Source: Hofstenia miamia (lineage: Eukaryota; Xenacoelomorpha; Acoela; Hofsteniidae). From it: a stretch of 20,206 nucleotides of DNA. A program made the position numbers and the translations under genes. Location: the NCBI GenBank assembly GCA_900660155.1, contig CABFPE010001169.1, positions 47,482 through 67,687 of the forward strand. The letters run 5' to 3'. Under the pieces are notes generated by a model. It saw nothing but the letters and a program-made list of their open reading frames with translations. It did no database searches and was not told the DNA's origin. Shown in pieces: positions 1 to 10,000 of this stretch (the first letter of the stretch is position 1; each line of letters starts with the position of its first letter).

Positions 1-358
1 ATATATATATATATATATCGTGTGTCAATAAATCTGGCAAAATTTAAAATTCGAACAAAGGATAAAATAAAAGGAGTTAAACAAAATTTCTTTTTCTACT
101 GTCTATATCAAGAACACAATTTTATAAACATAAATATGTTAGGTTTACACAATTTTTAAAAGGAAAAATTGACAACAACTTTTTTTCAGTTGACAATACA
201 AGTGCCAAACTGCTAAACTTGACAAAAACGAAGCATCAACTTCGAATAAACTTAAAATGTTGAAAAATAAAAATGGAATGGATTTATAACAAGTAAATAC
301 TTAAAAATTTCTGGAAATTTGAATTATATTAATATTTGTTACACTGGATTTTATAGTC
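1..358. other. Left edge: AT dinucleotide run, then unassigned DNA
   Basis: Bases 1-18 are an (AT)9 run cut by the window edge. The rest is AT-rich with no exon found. If gene C continues it should lie to the left, but exons 3-7 of gene C are not visible. Confidence 0.6.
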
Positions 359-487
359 ACACACCTCTATGAATTGTAAAATAGAAAAAAGTAGTATATT
401 TTCATATACATGAGATTTAACTAGTGAAAGATTTGGATTGTGCATATAAAAATAATGGTGTAAAATAGGAACTTTGATTATACATAC

Positions 488-988
488 CGCTACTGACTGT
501 GAGAAAACCGGAGCTGGATGCTGAACGTTTCAGAGGAATGTCTCTTCTACATTTTNGCATGAGTAATTTAGTATAATTAACGGCAAGAGAATTGTAATTA
601 ATATTATCGAGCATGTGTGACAATAATTACGAACAAAACCATGATTAGAGAATTTCACTAGTACTTCGTGGCCGAAGCCAAAATGCATCGTCACAGCCAT
701 TTAAATTAATTTAATGATCAGGGAAGAACCGGACATAAAATCGCAAGTGTGATGCACTTATCAGCCCTCAGACCTACCCCCGGCTCTTCCTCAAAACGAA
801 ACAAATTTAGCTCGACATCGTTTGATAATTTAGCTTAGAGAAAATGAATGAGNATTTTCTAGTTCTTAAAACAGATCTGTACCGGAACAGAACACTAATA
901 AGAGTCGGGATATCTTGAGCAAATAAGTTAGTGCATAATAGTCAATCTGGTAAGATCGGATAGGGGATATTCTTGGAAGGAAAGTTGC
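488..988 (-). pseudogene. Redundant copy of decayed exon 2, interrupted by N-bounded insert
   Basis: Bases 488-555 equal 2497-2564 and bases 854-988 equal 2560-2694, so this is the same decayed exon again. It is split by the piece 557-852, which has an N at each end (556 and 853). The two halves overlap by five bases (atttt) at the break, as expected for contig ends that were not joined. I treat it as an assembly duplicate, not a further gene. Confidence 0.7.
557..852. other. N-bounded 296-bp piece of unknown origin
   Basis: This piece lies between Ns at 556 and 853 inside a sequence that is continuous elsewhere in the window (around 2560). It is richer in G+C in its middle (around 720-800) than its neighbours. 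No open frame or known motif was recognised, and no second copy was seen in the window. It is probably a small contig, perhaps repeat-derived, placed here by scaffolding. Confidence 0.6.
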
Positions 989-2037
989 CTAAAATCAAAC
1001 TACTTTAAGAGGCTTCCATTATATTTTTAAGAAACTTGATTTATTTCCAGCCGCCCGAAATTACAGAGGTACAATCAATCAAAGCTACACATTATCATAA
1101 GAATATAGAATCCTCGAGCAGAAACAGCCCTCTGAATCTGTCATTTTTGTTGATAAAGTAGGTTTTAATTTAGCAGTCGTCCAAAAAGAAGTCGATCACT
1201 TGCAGGACAAAGAGCAACAGCTTCAGTTCCTTATACTCGTTCTAGAAATATATTAAGCACTCCTTGGTAGCAGCGATGAATAAAACAGGTCTGCTATACA
1301 CAACACCCTTGTGAAAACTGAAGATTTTCAAATATGTTTGAATGAAATTAAAATTACATATCATGAATAAAATGTTATAGATCATATTTTTATTCTAGCC
1401 AATGCTAAGATACACCATGCTAGAGTCATTTAGTGGGATGGCTTTATTCCTTTTTACTTGACTCCCTATCGAACTTTCCTCAACTTTTTTGAGAATTGTT
1501 TTGCAAAATGGAAGAACTACGTAATTAGACAAAGATCATAAAATGAAACTCAATTAAAAAATTCAAAAGAAAATAATTTTCGCGTGATTAAATATGAAGT
1601 TTGCGAAGGATATTATAGGAATATATTTAGGTACTTGAATAAATCAGCAAACAGGGAAGAAATCAATAATTAAAGGCTTCATTCAAAAAAAATTTATATG
1701 AATTCATATTTGGAATAAACGACAAAAAAAGAATTTTTTTATTTCGTGCAATAATTTTTTTTCAGAATTTAGGATTCGAAAGTTCTTACATTTTTTCGAT
1801 CAAAGCGATCAGTATATTTCTGAAGCGATAATAATTTTAAAGAGTGACATGCTCTTCTTAATCGCTGCTAAGGATAAAATTGACAAAAATTAATGAGTAG
1901 CCTAAACATCAAAGAGAGTACATCAATTGCGAAAAAAATTCAAATAAAATTCCAAAACATGATGCTAAATACGAAATTATATGAAGTATCTATGAAACGA
2001 ATTGGAAACAACATAGATTAAAATAAAAATATATTTC

Positions 2038-2341
2038 TCACATAAGATCAACTACATAATTAGTGATTTCAGAACTATAGTCCTTCAATAAAAATGATGA
2101 AAATTGGACGTGGTAGCAATTGAACATTTTCAGGGAAACTTTAATGTTGTACTTGCGCAAAATTTGTTCGAAAACTAAAGATTCATCACGCAAAACATCG
2201 GCCCTGCAAATTGCGAGATTGACTGGTGGCAAGTACTGAGCATGTTCCGCAGTCAATGCAATTGGGCACAAATAAGGATCTCTAAGCAGCTTGTCAAATA
2301 ACTTGGTAACAGCCGTTTCTTTGTCGCTGCGACATTCAGAA
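2038..2341 (-). pseudogene. Redundant exact copy of gene A terminal exon
   Basis: This is identical to 3744-4047 at an offset of 1706, including the acceptor and stop codon. It carries the same Asp and His motifs. It sits in a block that repeats exactly and ends at the N at 2367, shortly after the acceptor, with no upstream exons of its own. It is most likely a duplicated contig, or otherwise a very recent partial gene duplication. Confidence 0.65.
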
Positions 2342-2496
2342 CTAAATTACATATAAGTGAATAATCNACACACCTCTATGAATTGTAAAATAGAAAAAAG
2401 TAGTATATTTTCATATACATGAGATTTAACTAGTGAAAGATTTGGATTGTGCATATAAAAATAATGGTGTAAAATAGGAACTTTGATTATACATAC

Positions 2497-2694
2497 CGCT
2501 ACTGACTGTGAGAAAACCGGAGCTGGATGCTGAACGTTTCAGAGGAATGTCTCTTCTACATTTTCTAGTTCTTAAAACAGATCTGTACCGGAACAGAACA
2601 CTAATAAGAGTCGGGATATCTTGAGCAAATAAGTTAGTGCATAATAGTCAATCTGGTAAGATCGGATAGGGGATATTCTTGGAAGGAAAGTTGC
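2497..2694 (-). pseudogene. Gene C exon 2 (decayed): stop codon and lost HGGG
   Basis: Acceptor gattttag|GCA at 2694 and donor agcg|gtatgt after 2497 are both preserved. The first 40 codons align codon for codon with exon 2 of gene A (ATFLPRISPIRSYQIDYY against ATYLPRVSPIQSYQIDYY). Codon 41 is TAA where gene A has TAT. Further on, about 79 nt are missing in total, including the whole segment encoding the HGGG oxyanion loop, so the exon is 198 nt instead of 277. No functional esterase can come from it. It is the next gene in the array, downstream of gene A. Confidence 0.8.
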
Positions 2695-2954
2695 CTAAAA
2701 TCAAACTACTTTAAGAGGCTTCCATTATATTTTTAAGAAACTTGATTTATTTCCAGCCGCCCGAAATTACAGAGGTACAATCAATCAAAGCTACACATTA
2801 TCATAAGAATATAGAATCCTCGAGCAGAAACAGCCCTCTGAATCTGTCATTTTTGTTGATAAAGTAGGTTTTAATTTAGCAGTCGTCCAAAAAGAAGTCG
2901 ATCACTTGCAGGACAAAGAGCAACAGCTTCAGTTCCTTATACTCGTTCTAGAAA

Positions 2955-3045
2955 TATATTAAGCACTCCTTGGTAGCAGCGATGAATAAAACAGGTCTGC
3001 TATACACAACACCCTTGTGAAAACTGAAGATTTTCAAATATGTTT
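2955..3045 (-). pseudogene. Possible relic of gene C exon 1
   Basis: On this strand the stretch with GTTTTATTCATCGCTGCTACC resembles the 3' end of gene A exon 1 (GTTTTGCATTCATCGATTTACTG and its donor). It lies about 280 bp upstream of the decayed exon 2, near the spacing seen in gene A (467 bp). No start codon or anchor is preserved. The match is short and could be chance. The same sequence occurs at about 1249-1339 in the redundant block. Confidence 0.25.
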
Positions 3046-3743
3046 GAATGAAATTAAAATTACATATCATGAATAAAATGTTATAGATCATATTTTTATT
3101 CTAGCCAATGCTAAGATACACCATGCTAGAGTCATTTAGTGGGATGGCTTTATTCCTTTTTACTTGACTCCCTATCGAACTTTCCTCAACTTTTTTGAGA
3201 ATTGTTTTGCAAAATGGAAGAACTACGTAATTAGACAAAGATCATAAAATGAAACTCAATTAAAAAATTCAAAAGAAAATAATTTTCGCGTGATTAAATA
3301 TGAAGTTTGCGAAGGATATTATAGGAATATATTTAGGTACTTGAATAAATCAGCAAACAGGGAAGAAATCAATAATTAAAGGCTTCATTCAAAAAAAATT
3401 TATATGAATTCATATTTGGAATAAACGACAAAAAAAGAATTTTTTTATTTCGTGCAATAATTTTTTTTCAGAATTTAGGATTCGAAAGTTCTTACATTTT
3501 TTCGATCAAAGCGATCAGTATATTTCTGAAGCGATAATAATTTTAAAGAGTGACATGCTCTTCTTAATCGCTGCTAAGGATAAAATTGACAAAAATTAAT
3601 GAGTAGCCTAAACATCAAAGAGAGTACATCAATTGCGAAAAAAATTCAAATAAAATTCCAAAACATGATGCTAAATACGAAATTATATGAAGTATCTATG
3701 AAACGAATTGGAAACAACATAGATTAAAATAAAAATATATTTC

Positions 3744-4047
3744 TCACATAAGATCAACTACATAATTAGTGATTTCAGAACTATAGTCCTTCAATAAAAA
3801 TGATGAAAATTGGACGTGGTAGCAATTGAACATTTTCAGGGAAACTTTAATGTTGTACTTGCGCAAAATTTGTTCGAAAACTAAAGATTCATCACGCAAA
3901 ACATCGGCCCTGCAAATTGCGAGATTGACTGGTGGCAAGTACTGAGCATGTTCCGCAGTCAATGCAATTGGGCACAAATAAGGATCTCTAAGCAGCTTGT
4001 CAAATAACTTGGTAACAGCCGTTTCTTTGTCGCTGCGACATTCAGAA
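3744..4047 (-). CDS. Gene A exon 7: terminal exon with catalytic Asp and His
   Basis: It runs from acceptor aatttag|T at 4047 to the TGA at 3746-3744, 304 nt, the same length as the gene B terminal exon. It encodes residues 311-410: SECRSDK, then LLRDPYLCPIALT, the Asp358 strand CRADVLRDES and the His387 loop FNCYHVQF. The usual (F)HGG/HGC after the catalytic His is replaced by HVQ, so the His is kept but its loop has diverged. An exact second copy lies at 2038-2341 in the duplicated block. A tttatt (AATAAA on this strand) at 3444-3449 is a weak candidate for poly(A) signalling. Confidence 0.85.
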
Positions 4048-7000
4048 CTAAATTACATATAAGTGAATAATCATCCATTACTATTACTCAATCATACAAT
4101 GGGTGTAATTGGCATCTCACTCAGTTGTTGAGGTTGATAACTCTCCTATTTGATTTTAAACTACTGAGTAGAACAGTTAGGGAATTTGAGGGAACAACAT
4201 TTGTAATTGTATTTTTACTCAGTTTACGAAATCTTACATAGATATTATTCCACTTGGCAAATATCGAAATTGTATTGAGGGGTGATACATTATCAAATTG
4301 GTATGCCAAATATTTGGCAAACAAATGTTTGAAAATGCTTGACAGTGTATAACCCCCATTAAACACGCCATAAGCCAAGCCTCCTGTCAGACAAATTAAA
4401 ATCAAAATAATTTAGATATTTTGCGCTAAACATTCGTCAAACAATCCAATTTATTTACAATAGCACGCATTGCAGTTGAAGTAAATTCATTAAAACTTGT
4501 AGAAAAATAATGAAATTGTTCTGTTATCTATTCTGTATCGATAATGTTGTATATTTACTTTATAAAGTGCTAAATCAACCTCATAGAATGCATTTAGTAG
4601 TAGTGGGTGATGTGAAGCATGTTGCATTCAACTAGCACCATCGTGAAAAACTCTATTTGGATGCTTTGCGTGGAGCACCGTGTTTACACACGAAAGAAAT
4701 TAATAGAGTTGAAGCATTATAAATTTATAGACATGATTATCACGTTAATGCATTCATGTTTAATATCAAAAAACGAATGCTGCACAGGTCATAAACAATA
4801 AAATAATGTAAGCTAGTTAACTATAAAGCAGAAATCCAGAAGTTTGGTGTTTGTCTGATGGATTGTTTGACGAATGTTTGATAATGTAACTCGTATTTTG
4901 CTCGCGAAGAAATGATTGCATGAGCTTTATCCACAGTGAATTTAAATATTTGCTAAATCTGAGTGGCAACTTATTACATACCTATAAATTGCAAAGCTAC
5001 TGTGGGATGGGGTGGGGAAAATTGCATCTCCATAGCAATAGCCATTGGAATTTAGTGGGGGTTTTCCGCAATTTCGAAATTAATAAAATCACTAGAAAGA
5101 GTTTCTCATTAATATTATAAATTTCTTCTTTGGATCTATATTCAGTAGCATGGGATTATATAAAACGCTAAGGTGTTCGCTAATTTGTATTAGAATATTT
5201 GGTCAATTGCATCAACTGAGCGACTTGTCCTTGTTCATTCTGAAAATTTAGAGGTCATCCCATTGGATAGTGACAATGATTCTTAGTTTGTATCTTAAAT
5301 TTTACTACTTGTTATAATCTTAGAAATATAATGTTCAAATACAATCAATCATGTATAGAATATAGTCATTTTATGTAATTCAAAATTGATTGAATTTAAT
5401 CCGATTGTTCCATTTTCATTTTGTATTATTAATCATTTACTAGTATTGCCTACTTCAGTGCGTAATTTTCGATTATATTTTGTTGAAGTGGAGTATCTCT
5501 CAGATACTTCTATGGGAAGGTTAATTAAGTGGGGATCCCCATAGAAATTAAATGGAGTTGGGTTGAGGATGAGGATAGAAAAATCATCCCCACACATCTA
5601 GGATAAATTTAGAATTATTTTCTTTCTAACAAGCAAATTTTTTATTTTTAATAAAATTATTTAAGAACTAGTAATTTGATATAGAGATTAAATAGAATAT
5701 TCGAATTAAAACGTCTTAGATTTTCTACTGATTTTACCTCCCTTCCAATGCATTCACCAAATCATTATTTTTACCATTAATCAGAAATCGACTCCGCTAT
5801 TAGATTGCCATATAAGTTCTAAAGCAAAATATATTCAATGAAAAATCCTAAAAAAATTGAGAAATAATTCGATTCTTTCCAAAATTATTTACTTATGGTC
5901 AAGAATTCGACACTAACCGAAATCTCGACGAAAACTGAATCCCGAAATTGCGTAGCATGATACTTTTTAAATTAGACAAAACAAGGTTTTCAACACAAAC
6001 ATCTCAAACAAATAAAATGTCTTTATTCAGATTTCTGCTGGAAAATAGTCAAACAAGAGTGATTGAACCCTTTCGTTGTTTACTTTCAAACCCACCAGCC
6101 ATAAGATACTGTTAACAAATTCATATCTAAGACACACGAAAATGTCTACAGCATTGTATGAAAATACACCAAACTTTGCGGAATGAAAAATATTTCATAA
6201 TAAGACTTTCAATGCGACAGCATTATCGATTTTATGTATTTACATAATATATATTTTTTCAAAATTGCGAGAATGAATAATGCACAAACTTAATTCTTAT
6301 ACCAAAAGCTTCAAAAACCCAATTTTAGTACTAAATAAGTTATTATTAACTATTCTTAGCGCGAAAGAATTAATTGAAATTAACAGTTTTACTTAACATA
6401 TTGCTAATGAATCAAGTACAAATATTGATACACGTAAGTAGGAGAGGATTTACAACTTTCTAAATAGAACATTTTAGGCGCTATGAAGTTTTTCACGACA
6501 AACTGTACAAAATTTAATGTTTACTGAATTACGAAATCATATATATCACATATTCCATAGCTACGGTATAAATGACAAATTAGGACAGCATTTTCAACCA
6601 TAGTATTACCAGTCAGAGATGCATATTAAAGAAGTCCACCTCGTTCACTGATTAAAATCCCAATTACACCCAATGTAGCGTAAGTACGTTAACTGATTTT
6701 TATAATGTAATCATTAAATCGTTGGTTCCTCCTTAGCTGACACAACTTTATCAAGGGTGTAAAATGGATTATGGGGAAACGATAATTGGCGATCGATAAG
6801 AATATCCACTGCAACTTTTAAAAATATACGTCTATCTATTGGTCTCTTACGATAATTGCTGATTCCGGGTGGTACACTCGAAATAAAAGATTGAAAAAAC
6901 ACTGAAGTCTATTTCTTGTACAGGAAACGTTCTTTCAGTCTTGTGAAATACAGTTTCACCAGTAACGATAGTAAAACACTTCTCCTAACTTAGAAAGTTA

Positions 7001-10000
7001 GATTTCTATTGTAAAAAAATACTTTTAGAGCAAAAAACCTCAAAAATTTTTTTGAACTTTCTTCGTAATCGATATTTACGGTGATCGACAGATCTATTGA
7101 GGCAAAATAAAAATCTATCAGAACCCAAACAATAACATGGGTAAGGATAATTTTACAGCCCTGAACTTTACCACACATTTTACACCAAAAACCACAAATT
7201 ATATAGCGTTTGAAACTACTGGAAGTTGCTTAAAACAGAAAGTTCCGTGTTATTGTGAAATATATAAAAATACAATGAACAACATCAGATTTGTTGGAAA
7301 AAAATTGAAAATTATATTGAAAACTGTACACAAAAATGCTTGCTTCAGCTAAAATATGGAACTGTCAAGTGATTATTCACAGAATTACAATATTAAATGG
7401 AATTCTATTATTTCGAAATTTCAATTTTGTCGACCTCCAATTTCTTACTAATTACATTCATAACATTTTTGTGACTTCGTTGGAAATTTTTTACTAAAAA
7501 CAGAGGGCGGTAAAGATTCAAACTTGTTATTTAATAATGTTGAGCCTGTAATTTGAGCCTAAAACAGATTTTTTTCCAAATTATGCTAAGATCATATCCT
7601 TAAGTAGACACTTTTCCAAGGATATGAGACAGTCCATGTACACCTCTCTAATGTATTATGAAGAATTAAGTAATTTCTAATAACGCAGCTTTAGTATATG
7701 AGACTTACTGCAATCTCATTAACTTAATTTGTGTACTATTTAGTTTCAATTAACACTATTTTATAAGAATATATTAGGTACACAGTGTGTAAATAAAAAG
7801 ATTACCCGCCACATGCAATGTTGATGCAGGTAGGATCAGTAGAAGAATCACAACGAAAATGACTTTGCGTTTCACGACTAAGATGTGAATGATCGTAGAA
7901 GAAAGGAACTAAAGAATCATTCCCAGCAATGTAGTGAGAAAAATAACGATACATCAGACTTCTTTTTAGGAAGCCTAAAACAATAATATATACAACAAAT
8001 TCTAAAAACATTACAAGTGGTGGAACATTGCAACTAACCTGGGGGATCATTTCTGTAAGTGGTATAAGAATCTGATCGGAAATTGTGCATCGATAGCACT
8101 GGGTATACAGGTATAACCTGCTTAAAAATCGATTTCTAAAATTAAGACAATTAAAATTAAATGAAGTGTTTACAATTCAAAGATGTTCGGCCCACTTATC
8201 ATTTCCACTTTGGGCCAATGATGAAATAGTTACTGGTAAATTTCCTGAAAACACAAATTTACAAAAGCATTTAGAATTGCTCAAATTGACGTCAAACCTA
8301 CCATATTTTTACTACTTTTTATTTTTGTAGATATTTATTATTACTTTTCTTTGTTCCAAAACACACACACATATATATACATGTATATATATATATACAT
8401 ATATATATGTATATATATNTTTTCAATTTGACCGAACTTTATAGCAACTCCCAGAACAAGATTCCCACCGACGCTGTCTCCAACTAATACAACATCGTCT
8501 GGATCGAGTCCGAATTCTTTGGCATGAGATAACATCCAACGGGTAGCTTCAATGCAGTCGTCAATCGCAGAAGGATATAAATGCTCAACAGCGAGTCGAT
8601 AACTTATAAAAAAACATAAATTTGTAATCATTGAACAAAGTAAAGTAAGCATATGCCTATAACTATTATAGATGTACTCTTAAGGCACAAAATATTAGCC
8701 GACTGTTCAACAGTCATTTAAAATTAAACATCCAGTTTTGAAATATAGTAATGCAAATGTTGATAGTATTCTTTTCCCAGTACACGCTATCCAATTTCTG
8801 TTGCTAAACCAATTAAGATGAGAAATTGCATTAGAGGAATTCTAATTTTTTAAAACAGCCTTTCACACTGTTGGCTATAATTGGTTTAGCAAGAAAAGTT
8901 GTATCATTTACACAAGGATTTGGTCTAGAAATGGAATTAAATAAAATGGTGGCAAAACTACATTGATCACACCAGGTTTATAAAATCATTGGCCTATAAT
9001 ATAAATATTACTTCACTTTATTTTTTAAGGTTGGGAAAATTTTTTGTTCTTACTCAAAAACCTGTCAGCTGCTGTGATGCTTAGAGTAATTTTGGGAGTT
9101 TTTTAGAAAAGTGATCACTTTCTATGGGAAATGTAACGTAGATCGCAAAACAAGAATTCTGCTTCTGTAAAAAGTCATATTTTCAACTAAAGTGAAACAG
9201 TATTACAAGAATATCTATGCAATAATTGATTTTTTTGAGAAAATATAAATCTATTGCACACTAAATGTCAGAACACGCAGTTAATACTCATTGAGTAAAA
9301 GAACTATAAATTTATTACAATGACAAAAATATCATTTGAAATCAAGAAAACGCATCGGAAATAACCGAAATTAGAGATTGACTTTACACTAGAAAGAATA
9401 GTAACTAACTAATGAAAATAGGTCCATGCAACGATTGTTAGAAATTTAAGCTTTCAGTGGAAAGAGCTAGCGGCCTACAAAAAATAAATTCGGAATTGTT
9501 TTTTGAGTGAAAAAATGAAGCCAATAGAACATTCTACTTCCCATCTTGAGATTAGCACGTTTCACTTAAGGAAGAACAGGCTTAAGAATAGTGGTTAGAA
9601 GAAGGTTTTTCAATAACAAACCAAGACAATTGCATCACTCTACAGCATTTAGAGAAGTTCAAGCTACGACCTCAATACTGGAAGTTAATGATATATTATT
9701 GTTTGTCAAAGAAAAGGTCTTTGAAAAGTATTATGAGTGTAAAAGGCATGATATTTAATAGTAGAGGCACTCAATGCACTCCAAAGACCAGTTGCTTACA
9801 CAGACACCTCATATATGTGATTTATTTCACTATAAAAATTTACCAAATCTAGGAAATATCAAACACCCAAATAGCATTTATAGAAAAACTTCATAGTTTG
9901 AAAAAAAAGTGTNCGTCCTACAGCCGGGCAATTATTTCTTATATGAGTACGTCCACATTTTCCGCAATGAATGTTTTGAGACATTCGCATTTGAAGAGGT

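Larger units (their letters stand above)
359..2366. repeat. Left member of an exact direct repeat (split by an insert)
   Basis: Bases 359-555 match 2368-2564 (offset 2009) and 854-2366 match 2560-4072 (offset 1706). Apart from the 296-bp piece between the Ns I saw no difference, even in non-coding sequence. The member ends at the N at 2367, where the second member begins. The pattern fits two contigs redundant with a third one that was placed next to them. Confidence 0.85.
2368..4072. repeat. Right, uninterrupted member of the exact direct repeat
   Basis: This 1705-bp block is continuous and holds the decayed gene C exon 2, the possible exon 1 relic and gene A exon 7. It carries on without a gap into unique sequence at 4073, which makes it the better representative of the true locus. 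Confidence 0.85.

Noticed and set aside
417..623. Open frame of 68 codons spanning the N at 556
   Set aside because: It joins unrelated sequence across a gap and includes the decayed exon out of frame.
4121..4405. 94-codon minus-strand open frame
   Set aside because: No recognised family, no splice context, and it lies within an intron of gene A on the same strand.
4619..5120. Two plus-strand open frames of 60-66 codons
   Set aside because: Low-complexity AT-driven frames without family likeness. One overlaps the inverted-repeat element.
7975..8050. Open frame extending exon 6 upstream to an ATG at 8050, suggesting a separate N terminus
   Set aside because: The extension is the 64-bp intron 5. 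A clear acceptor at 7975-7976 and phase agreement with exon 5 explain it better.
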